A DNA stretch of 64,000 nt, taken from positions 1,087,805-1,151,804 of the forward strand of contig JBAXHT010000001.1 of NCBI GenBank assembly GCA_037138755.1. The letters are read 5' to 3'. Each line of letters begins with the position of its first letter. The first letter of the stretch is position 1. Of the stretch, positions 1 through 8,697 are shown in pieces. This DNA comes from Armatimonadota bacterium. GTDB lineage: Bacteria; Armatimonadota; Fimbriimonadia; Fimbriimonadales; Fimbriimonadaceae. The position numbers were made by a program, and so were the translations under genes. A model generated the notes under the pieces. It searched no databases. It had not been told where the DNA came from and was given only the letters and a program-made list of their open reading frames with translations.

Positions 1-283
1 TCAGTAATGCACAGAACCACTTGGCTCGAGATGTGGTACGTTCAAGTTTTCCAGGGTCAACCGTGGCTCCCACAATCAGGCTTAGGATGGCGACCCAGGG
101 TCCTATGAACACAACAGCGAGTCCAAACGCGATTCCCGGGGCTAGTGCCGTGCAAACTAGCAGGAACAAGGATCCGAACCAGATCAGTGAGCAGCAAGCG
201 GTGAAGATTCTTGTTAAATAAGTTGACGCGACAGACTTAGAGCGCTCGGCGGTTGATGCGTTCAGGTCTTCCCCTCGAGTCAC
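1..283 (-). CDS. Small membrane protein, partial (C-terminus beyond window edge)
   Basis: Open frame read on the minus strand from a GTG at 283 and running off the left edge, 94 codons visible. An in-frame TGA lies just upstream, so GTG is the first possible start; a purine-rich GAG directly precedes it. The first 25 or so residues are polar, followed by two strongly hydrophobic stretches (about residues 28-48 and 50-70), suggesting two membrane helices, then a basic segment. No family recognised. It is supported only by hydrophobic organisation and an uninterrupted frame, so moderate confidence. Confidence 0.5.
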   Translation of the reverse strand, partial: MTRGEDLNASTAERSKSVASTYLTRIFTACCSLIWFGSLFLLVCTALAPGIAFGLAVVFIGPWVAILSLIVGATVDPGKLERTTSRAKWFCALL

Positions 284-325
284 CTCTTGATTGTATCAAA
301 AGTCTGAGTATGATGTCTCGGTGGA

Positions 326-856
326 CTATCGCGGGCCGTTCCCGATCGGAACCCCAACCATTGCCGATAGCAACTCCGCAACCCCCAACGCCTCGGAGTC
401 CAGGTTGTGTTGAACGATTTGTCCGGGAAGGAAATCGTCCCACATCATCCAGTCGGGCCAGAGGGAGTTGTTGACGAATTCGCCTTGACCGTAAAAGCGA
501 AAGAGGGTGAGTTCGCGGTCGTCGGTGAGCCAGAGGCCGACTTTGTAGAGGTCCTCGGAGTCGTGAGAGACCCAATCGTTGCCCATCATGTCGTTGTAGG
601 AGTAGATGATTTCGTGGATGCGGTCGAAGGCAATGACCTTGCGGGAAGTGAACGCCCAGAATCGGCGGTCTTGGATACGGATGATTCGGCTTTTGGGGTC
701 GATGGAGACTCGGCGTTTGCGTCCGCCGGCGGTAATCAGGGCGGTGCGCCATCCTGATTCGAGGATGAGAAGAGACCCTTCTCGGCGCACGAAGGGCCGC
801 GGGGCAAAGGCTTTGGTGATGAGCCGAGAGGCGACTGAGCTGAGGATGTCGCTCAT
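326..856 (-). CDS. Hypothetical protein, 176 aa
   Basis: A soluble-looking protein with no signal peptide or membrane segment. The sequence has a beta-rich central part (residues about 28-75, with the motif RIIRIQDRRFWAF) and a Trp/Asp-rich C-terminal part. I do not recognise the family. It lies 59 bp downstream of typA on the same strand, behind a hairpin. A TATCCT hexamer 8 nt before the ATG suggests its own leaderless promoter. The reading frame is preferred to a 171-aa frame on the same strand because the latter is His/Pro/Arg-rich, as shifted frames in GC-rich DNA are. Confidence 0.7.
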   Translation of the reverse strand: MSDILSSVASRLITKAFAPRPFVRREGSLLILESGWRTALITAGGRKRRVSIDPKSRIIRIQDRRFWAFTSRKVIAFDRIHEIIYSYNDMMGNDWVSHDSEDLYKVGLWLTDDRELTLFRFYGQGEFVNNSLWPDWMMWDDFLPGQIVQHNLDSEALGVAELLSAMVGVPIGNGPR

Positions 857-864
857 CTAGGTTA

Positions 865-870
865 AGGATA
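865..870 (-). promoter_or_regulatory. -10-like box TATCCT, 8 nt before a start codon
   Basis: TATCCT on the minus strand is separated by 8 nt from the ATG at 856. One of a set of TAnnnT boxes in this window at a spacing that would place transcription start on or next to the start codon. No clear -35 element. Confidence 0.4.
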
Positions 871-878
871 GCTGAATC

Positions 879-904
879 CCCTCTCCGTATTGAGATGGAG
901 AGGG
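879..904 (-). terminator. Hairpin downstream of typA
   Basis: Perfect 8-bp stem (CCCTCTCC / GGAGAGGG) with a 10-nt loop, just after the typA stop. There is no U-run on either strand, so it may be a weak or Rho-assisted terminator or simply a 3' stabilising hairpin. Confidence 0.4.
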
Positions 905-915
905 TTGGCTAGGCA

Positions 916-2748
916 TTAGACCAGGACTTCGGCACGCCGTTCGGAGACTCGGCGCTCGGAGTGGTCGAGGACCTTTTTTCGGAAACGAAGCTGCTTCGGC
1001 GTGACCTCAAGAAGCTCGTCGTCGCGGAGCCAGGCGAGAGCTTGCTCAAGCGAGAAGTCCTTGTGCGAGTCCAGAACCGAGGTGGCTTCCGAGTTAGCGG
1101 AGCGGATGTTGTTCGCGGCCTTTTCCCTCGTGCAGTTAACGATCATGTCTTCGTCGCGGCTACAGGCTCCGACGATCATTCCGGCGTAGACTTCGGTCTG
1201 GACTGGGTAGAACAGGGTTCCGCGCTCCTGGACGTCCTCGTAGGCGTATCGCGTGATCTTGCCCGGATCCTTGCTGATCAAGGAACCTTGGGTCCGGCTG
1301 GCAACTTCGCCCTTATATGGCTTGTAGCCGTCGAACAAGGAAGAGATTAAACCAAGGCCGCGCGAGAGGGTCAAGAAGGTGGATCGGAAGCCGATGAGAC
1401 CACGAGTTGGGACGGAGTATTCGAGCGATTGGGTGCCGTTGTCGTTGACGCGCAGGTCGAGCAGGTCGCCCTTTCGGCGGCTCATTTCTTCCATGACCGA
1501 ACCAACTGCGTCCTCGGGGACTTCGAGGGTCGCGATCTCGTAAGGCTCTTCGATCTTGCCGTTATCGTCCTTCTTGTAGATAACTTGTGGTCGCGAGATC
1601 TGCATCTCGTAGCCTTCTCGGCGCATCGTTTCGATGAGGATCGCGAGTTGGAGTTCGCCTCGGGCTTGGGTCTTGACGGTGTCGGTGGCGGCAGTGTTGT
1701 CAATCTTGACCGAAACCGAAACGGCTTCTTCTTTCTCGACTCGCTCGCGAATCTTGTGGATGGTGAGGAATTTACCGCCGTCCTTTCCGCTGAGCGGGGA
1801 GTTGTTGGCGTAAAAGTTCATCGACAGGGTGCTTGGCTCGACCTTAATGGCGGGGAGGGCTTCGCTGGTGTCGTTGTGAGCGATGGTATCGGAGATCAGG
1901 ACGTTGTCGAGACCAGCGAGCATTGCGATCTCGCCAGCGGCGACGGATTCGGTTTCCTTGAGCTGGATTCCCTCGTACGTCCAGAGCTTGGTGACGTTGA
2001 AACCGGCTTTCTTGGTCATGCCTTCGCGGAGCATTTCGACGCGGTCGCCGACTTTGACTTCGCCACGGAGAACCTTTCCGCCGAACATTCGACCGAGGTA
2101 CTCGCTGTAATCGAGGTTGTTCACCTGGAGTCGGAACGAGCCTTCTCGCTCAACGCGAGGCTCCGGAACGTTTTCGACGATCATGTCGAACAGGAGCTTC
2201 ATATCGGTCTCGGTTCCTTCCGGAGTTGCTCGGGCATAGCCGCCAGCACCTGAGCCGTAGAGGACCGGGAATTCGAGGTCAACGTCGTCGCCGCCGAGGT
2301 CGATGAAGAGGTCGAGAGTCTTGTCGTAGGCGTAATCAGGTCGAGCGTTTTCGCGGTCGATCTTGTTGATAAAAACGAGTGGCTTGAGGCCGTTCTGGAA
2401 GGCTTTCTTCAGAACGAAGCGGGTTTGGGGCATCGGGCCCTCGTTTGCGTCGACGACGAGAAGGACGCTATCAACCATGCTGAGAACTCGCTCGACTTCG
2501 CCGCCGAAGTCGGCGTGGCCGGGAGTGTCAACGATGTTGATCTTGGTTCCCAAATACTGAACTGAGGCGACCTTGGAAAGGATGGTAATGCCCTTTTCGC
2601 GCTCAAGGTCGTTGCTATCCATGACGCGATTCGCCATGTGCTGGTTCTCTCGGAAAAGTCCCGCCTGCTTGAAAATGGCGTCGACGAGCGTCGTCTTGCC
2701 GTGATCGACGTGCGCGATAATGCCAATGTTCCGAATTTTGGGGGACAT
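916..2748 (-). CDS. typA: Ribosome-associated translational GTPase TypA/BipA
   Basis: 610 aa, the usual length for TypA/BipA. The N-terminus carries the translational GTPase P-loop (AHVDHGKT, about residues 12-19), the switch [14 protein letters not shown] and the guanine-specificity motif NKID. It is followed by EF-Tu domain 2-like, EF-G III/V-like and the TypA-specific C-terminal region. The family binds the 70S ribosome and supports 50S assembly and stress or low-temperature growth. It is monocistronic by appearance, with divergence from neighbours in spacing. A TAAACT box stands exactly 7 nt before the ATG, and there is no Shine-Dalgarno sequence, implying leaderless expression. Nothing is truncated. 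Confidence 0.97.
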   Translation of the reverse strand: MSPKIRNIGIIAHVDHGKTTLVDAIFKQAGLFRENQHMANRVMDSNDLEREKGITILSKVASVQYLGTKINIVDTPGHADFGGEVERVLSMVDSVLLVVDANEGPMPQTRFVLKKAFQNGLKPLVFINKIDRENARPDYAYDKTLDLFIDLGGDDVDLEFPVLYGSGAGGYARATPEGTETDMKLLFDMIVENVPEPRVEREGSFRLQVNNLDYSEYLGRMFGGKVLRGEVKVGDRVEMLREGMTKKAGFNVTKLWTYEGIQLKETESVAAGEIAMLAGLDNVLISDTIAHNDTSEALPAIKVEPSTLSMNFYANNSPLSGKDGGKFLTIHKIRERVEKEEAVSVSVKIDNTAATDTVKTQARGELQLAILIETMRREGYEMQISRPQVIYKKDDNGKIEEPYEIATLEVPEDAVGSVMEEMSRRKGDLLDLRVNDNGTQSLEYSVPTRGLIGFRSTFLTLSRGLGLISSLFDGYKPYKGEVASRTQGSLISKDPGKITRYAYEDVQERGTLFYPVQTEVYAGMIVGACSRDEDMIVNCTREKAANNIRSANSEATSVLDSHKDFSLEQALAWLRDDELLEVTPKQLRFRKKVLDHSERRVSERRAEVLV

Positions 2749-2755
2749 AGAAGCC

Positions 2756-2761
2756 AGTTTA
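2756..2761 (-). promoter_or_regulatory. -10-like TAAACT, 7 nt before typA
   Basis: On the minus strand the order is GG-TAAACT-N7-ATG. The same hexamer at the same distance precedes gap and rimO in this window. Expected transcription start lies on or beside the first base of the ATG. Confidence 0.55.
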
Positions 2762-2808
2762 CCTTTTTGAGGCTGGTTGGGGGTTTGGAGTGGGGCGCAG
2801 GGGGTTGC

Positions 2809-3624
2809 CTAGTAGCCGGAAGCGAATACTGAGCGCGCGGCTTTGAGCGAGCAATTCTGGTATTTCGAGTAGGCAAGGGCGGCTCGCTGAATGGCTTTGG
2901 CCGAGGATTCTTGACGCTCGAAACTTTGAATCGAGGCTTCAAGGACGTAAGCTTCCGGAGCCATCAGAGACTTTGTCCAGAGGATCGGTTTGGCTGCTGT
3001 AGGACGAATATGAGGTTCAAAGAACTTCTTGCTCTTGCAGCATAGGATCGCGACCGATTTCGGAGCACTCAGTTTGGAATGGGTTGTGACGGGGAGCCTA
3101 AAGTCCATAAGGCCGTCGTGACCCAGGAAGACCAGCATGTCGGCTCCACCCCCGAATGCTTGTCTCGAGTCGGGTAGCGCTTTGGGATCAAAGCCGTTGG
3201 TGAAGCTAAGGAAGTCCTCGATTGCGTTCTTGATGTTTCGACCTCGATACGCGTCTGCAACGAGAGTGGTCCCCGAAGAGTTTCGCAGGATGATCCGCTC
3301 CAGGATTCCCGGTTTGGGGTTTTTGGTCGAGCTGATTCTTTTCCAGCCGCGTCGCGGTGTGAAGTAGGCCTTGACTCCGTACATTGAGCCCCAGTACAGG
3401 TTGTCCTTCAGGTCGTCGCCGTTCCCAAGTCGAGGCGGGACGGGGACGATGCCTTGGTATTTGTTATCGCAGAGTGCGACTAGAACGTGGATGACAGGCT
3501 TCGAGTTCGAGTGAGAACTCGCTACCCGGTTTTTGGCGGTGACTTGCGTGGGCCGTGCTGGGGTTCCGGAGTTACACCCTAGAGCAGGTACTAAGGCAAG
3601 AAAGACCAAAGCAAATTTGCTCAT
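2809..3624 (-). CDS. Lipoprotein with caspase-like (clan CD) motifs, 271 aa
   Basis: Start chosen at 3624: it gives a signal peptide ending in a lipobox (ALGC, Cys17) and has GGAAG just upstream; a 40-aa longer frame is possible but lacks these. After a Ser/Thr-rich linker, the fold pattern resembles caspase-type peptidases: a first strand with DNKYQG and a following GDDLKDNL, then a hydrophobic strand ending in GHDG (His169), then a hydrophobic strand ending in CCKS (Cys195/196). In clan CD enzymes the catalytic His follows a strand as HG and the Cys ends the next core strand. This order and spacing fit, but the HG is HDG here. I infer a cell-envelope cysteine peptidase or relative; no family name is claimed. 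Confidence 0.7.
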   Translation of the reverse strand: MSKFALVFLALVPALGCNSGTPARPTQVTAKNRVASSHSNSKPVIHVLVALCDNKYQGIVPVPPRLGNGDDLKDNLYWGSMYGVKAYFTPRRGWKRISSTKNPKPGILERIILRNSSGTTLVADAYRGRNIKNAIEDFLSFTNGFDPKALPDSRQAFGGGADMLVFLGHDGLMDFRLPVTTHSKLSAPKSVAILCCKSKKFFEPHIRPTAAKPILWTKSLMAPEAYVLEASIQSFERQESSAKAIQRAALAYSKYQNCSLKAARSVFASGY

Positions 3625-3718
3625 CTTCCAATTCGCAACACTTTCAATTTGATGATAGTTCCTGAGCTGTCGGTCCAAGTTCGTGAGAGTGATATCTTGC
3701 GCTACATATGGCGTAGGA

Positions 3719-4033
3719 ATGAGTGTGGAAAAGCCGGAAATCACATTTGCCGTTCTTTACCGCTGGCGTCTGGTGCCAGGTTCAGAAGCAGTGTTCAAGG
3801 ACTCATGGGCGAAAGTCACAGAGCAGCTAAAGACTCGCGGTGGTAGAGGGTCAAGGCTACACAAAGCTGAAGATGGGACTTGGTATGCGTACGCCCAATG
3901 GCCTTCTGCGAAAGCGCGCGAGGAGGCAGTCGCAGAACCGTCCGATGCTGAATTGGGCAGAGGAATGTCCGAGTCAATTGCAGAGCGCTTTGATGAGATT
4001 CGATTGGAGATCGTAGCCGATTTTCTGGACTAG
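3719..4033 (+). CDS. Antibiotic biosynthesis monooxygenase-like (dimeric alpha-beta barrel) protein
   Basis: 104 aa using the ATG at 3719, which has TAGGA just upstream; a start 36 nt earlier is less likely. The sequence pattern (ITFAVLYRWRLVPGSEAVF near the N-terminus, a central WYAYAQWPS strand and a C-terminal RLEIVADF strand) matches the small ferredoxin-like ABM fold, whose members act as dimers in oxidation, haem handling or quinone chemistry. The actual substrate cannot be told. Its stop codon overlaps that of the convergent YqgF-like gene by 4 nt. Confidence 0.7.
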   Translation: MSVEKPEITFAVLYRWRLVPGSEAVFKDSWAKVTEQLKTRGGRGSRLHKAEDGTWYAYAQWPSAKAREEAVAEPSDAELGRGMSESIAERFDEIRLEIVADFLD

Positions 4034-4446
4034 CCCTCGCTCAAAACCCGCTCTGCCAGAACTAGGGCCGCGAAGTCATCGTACGGCTCGGGCGGTACCT
4101 GGAGCGAGGCGGGCAGTAGCTTCCGCCACCCGGTACGTGGGTTGGACTCCCAGTAACGTTCGCGAGCTTGAATCGTCGTCTCCTTCTCATCAATAACAAG
4201 GAGACCCATCGAAGGCAGGTGCCGACGAATCGCGGTTTTGACTTGCTTAGAGCCGGTCGAATCCCCAAGAATCACGAGATGGAACTCGTGGACGATGTAG
4301 GCTTCGTGGAGTTTGACGAGGACGCTGTCGATAGGAACAACGTCGTGCCAGAGCATGTTGATGGTGCCGTTGGACTCGCGTTGGACCAGGGCAAGACCGC
4401 ATTTGCTGGTGCCGGGATCAATACTCAGGACGGTTTTGGGAGTCAT
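4030..4446 (-). CDS. RNase H-fold nuclease of the RuvC/YqgF type
   Basis: 138 aa. The N-terminus VLSIDPGTSKCGLALV is the typical first strand of the RuvC/YqgF RNase H fold with its metal-binding Asp. A second strand (FHLVILGDST) and a C-terminal DFAALVLAER with acidic residues complete the pattern. YqgF proteins process pre-16S rRNA ends; RuvC-like ones resolve Holliday junctions, and sequence alone does not decide between these. It begins 1 nt after the DUF3084 gene ends and so is probably the last gene of the lpt operon. Confidence 0.8.
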   Translation of the reverse strand: MTPKTVLSIDPGTSKCGLALVQRESNGTINMLWHDVVPIDSVLVKLHEAYIVHEFHLVILGDSTGSKQVKTAIRRHLPSMGLLVIDEKETTIQARERYWESNPRTGWRKLLPASLQVPPEPYDDFAALVLAERVLSEG

Positions 4447-6027
4447 CTAGCGCACCACAAGGTCGAACTCCAGTTTATCTCCCGCCCGGATGTCTTTGCG
4501 GGCGACGGCTTGGAGCCTCAGGAGGCGGTTTGTGGAGCGCACAGTGCGGATTGTGCTGAGAAGCTGGCCTGGATCAAGTTCACCAAAGGTTTCGCCGTCT
4601 CGACTCTGGATCGGAACCATTTTCACCCGCTTGGCCTTCGCGTTGACGTAGACGCGAACGAAATCGCGGATTTCGGCGAAGACCTCGATATCCGAGTTGC
4701 GGCCATCAGCGCGGCCCTCGGCGATGACATCACCCTGTTGGAAGACGACCGGATTGGGATAGAAGGTGAGATCTAGCGTGACTGGTTCGCCGACAAAGCG
4801 GTTCCAAGTTGACCTGGCGACAAGAACTCGGGTTGCGTTGGACGGTGTGATCTGCTTGACCCAGAAATCCTCGACTTCACTCTGCGGGATTTCCAGACGA
4901 TTGACAATTCTCAGAAGGCCAGCCTCCCCAGGAAACGGATAGGCCGGATCAGGCTGGGCACCTTTTGATGCGGCTACAGTTTTAGCCGAACGGATGAGCG
5001 AGCGGAGCAAGTTTCGAGCCTCATCAGAGGTGAGGCTTGATGGGACGATGATCCGGGCCAGCTCTTCGCCTTTGCCGATTGCGACCGTCGACGTCCGTGA
5101 GAACGCTGCATAATTGCTGTTCTCTTTGCGAACTTGCTCGAGCACGTCCTGGCTATCTTTGATCTGCCGAACGAGATCGGATAGATCCTTGTTTGCGGAT
5201 TCCTTGTCGCCTTTGAGCGTCTCAATTTCGGCCATCAGGGTCGGTAGCTGTTGCCTCAGTTCAGTGAGGTTCTTGGTGAGAAGGTCGTTGTTCTTTTGGA
5301 TATCAAGATTACGAGCATTCAGGTTGTTGTAGTCGCTCAGGGCCTGCGTCTTTGCGGCGTCGGCAGCGTCGCGTTGTTTCGTTGTCGCTTCTAGGCTTTG
5401 ACGAATGACCCTGAGTCCGGCTTGCTCTTTGGAAAGCAAGGATTTCGTGGCATCTAGGGTAATCCTTGCGGCGGCGCTTTGCTTGCGGAAACTGACGCTT
5501 TCACTTTGGAACCGGCGAATCGAGGATTCTGCTCGGCTGACAGCAGAGCTCAGCCGACTAAGCTGACCTTGCTGGCTGTCAATCGTCTTCTTCAGGAGGT
5601 CTGCTCTGGCGATCTGCGCGGCGGCCTCCTTCTTCTTCTGTTCAAGCGACTTGTTGAGCTCCTCTTGCTTCTTTTTGCTATTGGTTAGGAGGTCCTGACT
5701 ACTTTTCAGAGACTGATTCGTCTCGCGGAGCAAGGTGTTTTTGGCTTGAACTTCGTCCTCTTTTTGTTTCAATTCCTGGACCGCTTTGCGCCCTCGGGTG
5801 ACCCAGGTTCGGAACTCTGCACTGGAGGCAGCAAGGAGCAACACGGTGATGAGCGGTATGAGCATTCCCGTGATCGTGACGCTTGCACGGGCGATGTATT
5901 TGGGGCGGATGTGCCAAAGCGAAAGGCGCTTTTTGCCGATTTTGTAGCCGAGAATGTCGGCGACAAAGGCGGATATTCCGCCAAGCGCGATCATCAGAAC
6001 TATGAATCCGGTTGCGACGCCGTCCAT
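4447..6027 (-). CDS. DUF3084-family membrane-anchored coiled-coil protein
   Basis: 526 aa. Two N-terminal membrane helices (about residues 4-27 and 48-72) are followed by a long Lys/Glu/Gln-rich coiled coil (about 80-300) and a globular C-terminal domain with several beta strands and a conserved GETFGELDPGQLL. This architecture and the opening GGISAFVADILGYKIGKKRLSLW match DUF3084 proteins. Function is not established. The place directly behind an LptF/G permease (3 bp gap) suggests an envelope role, for example a spacer or tether across the periplasm. That is inference. Confidence 0.8.
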   Translation of the reverse strand: MDGVATGFIVLMIALGGISAFVADILGYKIGKKRLSLWHIRPKYIARASVTITGMLIPLITVLLLAASSAEFRTWVTRGRKAVQELKQKEDEVQAKNTLLRETNQSLKSSQDLLTNSKKKQEELNKSLEQKKKEAAAQIARADLLKKTIDSQQGQLSRLSSAVSRAESSIRRFQSESVSFRKQSAAARITLDATKSLLSKEQAGLRVIRQSLEATTKQRDAADAAKTQALSDYNNLNARNLDIQKNNDLLTKNLTELRQQLPTLMAEIETLKGDKESANKDLSDLVRQIKDSQDVLEQVRKENSNYAAFSRTSTVAIGKGEELARIIVPSSLTSDEARNLLRSLIRSAKTVAASKGAQPDPAYPFPGEAGLLRIVNRLEIPQSEVEDFWVKQITPSNATRVLVARSTWNRFVGEPVTLDLTFYPNPVVFQQGDVIAEGRADGRNSDIEVFAEIRDFVRVYVNAKAKRVKMVPIQSRDGETFGELDPGQLLSTIRTVRSTNRLLRLQAVARKDIRAGDKLEFDLVVR

Positions 6028-6030
6028 TGC

Positions 6031-7143
6031 TTAAGCGTTGTTCCTCCGCCACATGATTAGACCAGCGATTCCCAGACCCAGCGCCAACGGGGTAAATGCT
6101 GCCGCCATCGGAGGAATCACGCCGCCCATTGCCCACTGGTTCATAAACCGAGCAATGGTTTGGTAGGTGAACATGATGATAATCGCGAGCGCGAAGCCGG
6201 CTCCGGTGCCCGCACGGTGACTTCTAATACCAAGAGTAGCACCAAGAACGCCAAAAACAAACGCGGCGAGGGGAATAGCGAGTTTGTTCCAGAGCCAATA
6301 TTCTCTATCTCGAACTTCGGCCGGGAGTAATGAGTTAGTGATCTTGGCCTTTGCTATTTGCTCGCGGAGCTCACCAGAGGTGAAGTAGTCGGGATTCTTG
6401 ATCTTCTGCGCGACGATTTCTTCGGGGGTAGCAGCGATCTGGGGTAGCTGTCCCGGCCAGATGCCTTCTTTGAAGTCAGTTCGGTCGCGCCCATCGGTGC
6501 TGATCAACTTGCTAGCGCCGATGATGCGCCAATCTTTGCGGTCGTTAAATCGAAGCTGGTCGGCGAACATCGTAAAGGTCGGCTTTCGCTCTTTGTCCCA
6601 TCCGATGATGGTCACATTGGTCAGGGTTCGATTCTCAAGCGAGAAGTCGAGGGCCTGGATGGTAAGCGTCACCTCTCCGTTTTCCTCTTGAACATTGAAT
6701 GTGGGTTGCTTGGACTGACTCGATGCGACTTTTGAGGCCTCTTGGATAAGGCTTTCAGCCTGCTTTGTAGCGTAGGGGACGAGTGTGTCGTTGAGGATGT
6801 AGGTGACGCAGGCGACGAACAGGGTGAAGATTCCCACCGGAACCATGATCCTGTACATGCTCGCGCCTCCCGCTCGAAGAGCAACGATTTCAGAGTCGTT
6901 TGAAAGGCGTCCGAAGGCCAGCAGAGAACCCAATAGGGTCGCCATCGCGAAGGTGTTGATGAGCGTGGGCGGGACAACGAGGAGGGTAATTTTGGCGACG
7001 AGAGCGGGGGAGGCTCCGCCGACTATCAGGTTTGTGATCTTGTCGAGCGAGGTAGCCGCAAGCAACAAGGTAGAAAACATCGCGACCCCCATGAGCCAGG
7101 GGCCGAAAAGTTCGGAGATGATGAGGCGATCAACCTTTTTCAT
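6031..7143 (-). CDS. LptF/LptG family LPS export permease
   Basis: 370 aa, the usual size of YjgP/YjgQ permeases. N-terminal hydrophobic helices with LIISELFGPWLMGVAMF, a helical pair, a central periplasmic beta-jellyroll (about residues 150-260) and two or three C-terminal helices. LptF and LptG form the inner-membrane channel that, driven by LptB, extracts LPS to the periplasmic bridge. Only one permease is present here, so the partner must be elsewhere, or the complex is a homodimer; I therefore do not choose between lptF and lptG. It overlaps lptB by 14 nt. Confidence 0.9.
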   Translation of the reverse strand: MKKVDRLIISELFGPWLMGVAMFSTLLLAATSLDKITNLIVGGASPALVAKITLLVVPPTLINTFAMATLLGSLLAFGRLSNDSEIVALRAGGASMYRIMVPVGIFTLFVACVTYILNDTLVPYATKQAESLIQEASKVASSQSKQPTFNVQEENGEVTLTIQALDFSLENRTLTNVTIIGWDKERKPTFTMFADQLRFNDRKDWRIIGASKLISTDGRDRTDFKEGIWPGQLPQIAATPEEIVAQKIKNPDYFTSGELREQIAKAKITNSLLPAEVRDREYWLWNKLAIPLAAFVFGVLGATLGIRSHRAGTGAGFALAIIIMFTYQTIARFMNQWAMGGVIPPMAAAFTPLALGLGIAGLIMWRRNNA

Positions 7144-7894
7144 CGGGTTTGTCGTCTTTGTAGTCTTCCGAAAGGTCGTCGCTGAGCTGGTTTCCGAGGT
7201 AGTGCTTGCGAACCATCGGGTCTTCGGCGACCTGTTTGCGGTCGCCCTCAGCGACGATCTGGCCGTCGATGAGAATGTAGTTTCGGTCGGTGATTCGCAG
7301 TGTAGCGGCGACGTTGTGGTCGGTGATCAGGATCCCGATGCCGCGCTCTTTGAGGCGGAACAGAATGTTCTGAATCTCTTCGATGGTGACTGGATCGATA
7401 CCGGTGAACGGCTCGTCAAGGAGGATGAATTTGGGCTCAGTCGCCATCGCTCTTGCGATTTCGACTCGGCGACGCTCTCCACCCGAGAGAACCCCGGCTT
7501 GCGCGTCGAGAATGTGGTTAATGTGAAGCTCGTCGGCGAGCTCCTTGACTTTGTCTTGCTGCTCTTTGCGACTCTTTCCAGCGAGCTCAAGAACGAGTAA
7601 CAAGTTGTCTCGAACCGAGAGTTTGCGGAAGACCGAGGTCTCCTGGGGCAAGTATCCGACGCCGGAACGGGCCCGCTTGTACATTGGCCATTTGGTGATG
7701 TCTTTATCGTCTAGCGAGACTTTGCCGCCGTTTGGCTTCACCAAGCCGACCGTCATGTAGAACGACGTTGTTTTACCGGCTCCGTTGGGACCTAGCAGGC
7801 CGACAATTTCGCCTGTGGAGACTGAGAAGGTGACGCCCCGCACAACTGTGCGGCCCTTGTATCGCTTCTGCAGGTTCTCGGCGGTGATCTTCAA
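7130..7894 (-). CDS. lptB: LPS export ABC transporter ATP-binding protein LptB
   Basis: 254 aa. Walker A GPNGAGKTT, Q-loop around YLPQE, ABC signature LSGGERRR, Walker B FILLDEPF and the H-loop DHN are all present. LptB dimerises to power LPS extraction by LptF/G. It carries a slightly extended acidic C-terminus (SEDYKDDKPDEKG). It sits between an LptA-like gene and the permease, with 4-nt and 14-nt overlaps, so translational coupling is likely. Confidence 0.95.
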   Translation of the reverse strand: MKITAENLQKRYKGRTVVRGVTFSVSTGEIVGLLGPNGAGKTTSFYMTVGLVKPNGGKVSLDDKDITKWPMYKRARSGVGYLPQETSVFRKLSVRDNLLLVLELAGKSRKEQQDKVKELADELHINHILDAQAGVLSGGERRRVEIARAMATEPKFILLDEPFTGIDPVTIEEIQNILFRLKERGIGILITDHNVAATLRITDRNYILIDGQIVAEGDRKQVAEDPMVRKHYLGNQLSDDLSEDYKDDKPDEKG

Positions 7895-8697
7895 ACTGGA
7901 GTGTTACCCTTCTTTTTGATCTTGGTGACAATCTTGTCCGGTTTCTCGCTGTTCATGCGGACGTTGGTGACTTCGCCTTTAGCGTTTAGAGTAAGTTTCA
8001 CGCTTTGGGCACCGGTGACCTCAGCAGAATCCTCATCCTCCGGACCCTTTTGGTCGAAGTAGATGTTTCCGCTGAGCAGCATTTCAGCTCCTTCTCCCTT
8101 CTTTTCGTAGGCCATTCGGTCGGCTTTGGCGGTGATATTGGCTTTGCCCTTTTCGGAGACGCTGACACCTTTGTAGACGAGGGGCCCGTCAACTTTGAGC
8201 ACCTGGAGCGCGGATTCATCTTTAGCGACTTTGCGTTTGAATGTCGCTTCGACCTTTGCCGCTGTTAGGTCAGCGTTTCCGGCTTTATCAGTAGTGGCAA
8301 GGAAGTCCAGTTTGACGTCTCCTCGGAGGACGGCTCTGGCTAAGGAGGAGTCAATAAGGTCGTAGTCCATCTCGTTGCCAGTGATCTTGAGGTTGCCGTT
8401 CTTCTCGACCTTCGAGATAGCGACGTCTCCTCGGACGCGGACATGGTTGGCGACGGTTCCCCTGTCCTCATTTTGTAGGTCGCCCAAAATCTGCTGGCCA
8501 GTCATGATGATTTGGTCGGTTTTAGAGTCGAGGCGAACGTTGCCGGTGACCTCAAACTTCTTGGCGAGTTCCACCCAGCCACTCTTGCCCGAGATCGATA
8601 GTTTTGGATCGACCTTTGGGCTACGGTAGGTGAAGCCGGTTTGGGACAGAATCAGTGCCGCCAGTCCACAGCCGATCACAAGTGCGAGTGCTTTCAT
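7891..8697 (-). CDS. LptA/OstA-like periplasmic LPS transport protein
   Basis: 268 aa with a signal peptide or anchor (about residues 1-20). The rest is made of alternating beta strands typical of the OstA/LptA jellyroll (for example VTGNVRLDS, GDVKLDFLA, LSGNIYFDQ). These domains stack to form the periplasmic bridge carrying LPS to LptD. It overlaps lptB and the upstream LptC-like gene by 4 nt each. It is longer than the usual 170-185 aa LptA, so it may hold two jellyroll units. Confidence 0.8.
   Translation of the reverse strand: MKALALVIGCGLAALILSQTGFTYRSPKVDPKLSISGKSGWVELAKKFEVTGNVRLDSKTDQIIMTGQQILGDLQNEDRGTVANHVRVRGDVAISKVEKNGNLKITGNEMDYDLIDSSLARAVLRGDVKLDFLATTDKAGNADLTAAKVEATFKRKVAKDESALQVLKVDGPLVYKGVSVSEKGKANITAKADRMAYEKKGEGAEMLLSGNIYFDQKGPEDEDSAEVTGAQSVKLTLNAKGEVTNVRMNSEKPDKIVTKIKKKGNTPV

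Noticed and set aside
1429-2253. 274-aa plus-strand frame opposite typA
   Set aside because: It mirrors typA codons on the other strand; Val/Asp/Glu-rich composition typical of an antisense shadow, with no start signal.
4168-4776. 202-aa plus-strand frame across the YqgF-like and DUF3084 genes
   Set aside because: Antisense to two well-supported genes; no family pattern.
6803-7600. 265-aa plus-strand frame opposite lptB and the permease
   Set aside because: Antisense shadow of two genes with clear motifs.
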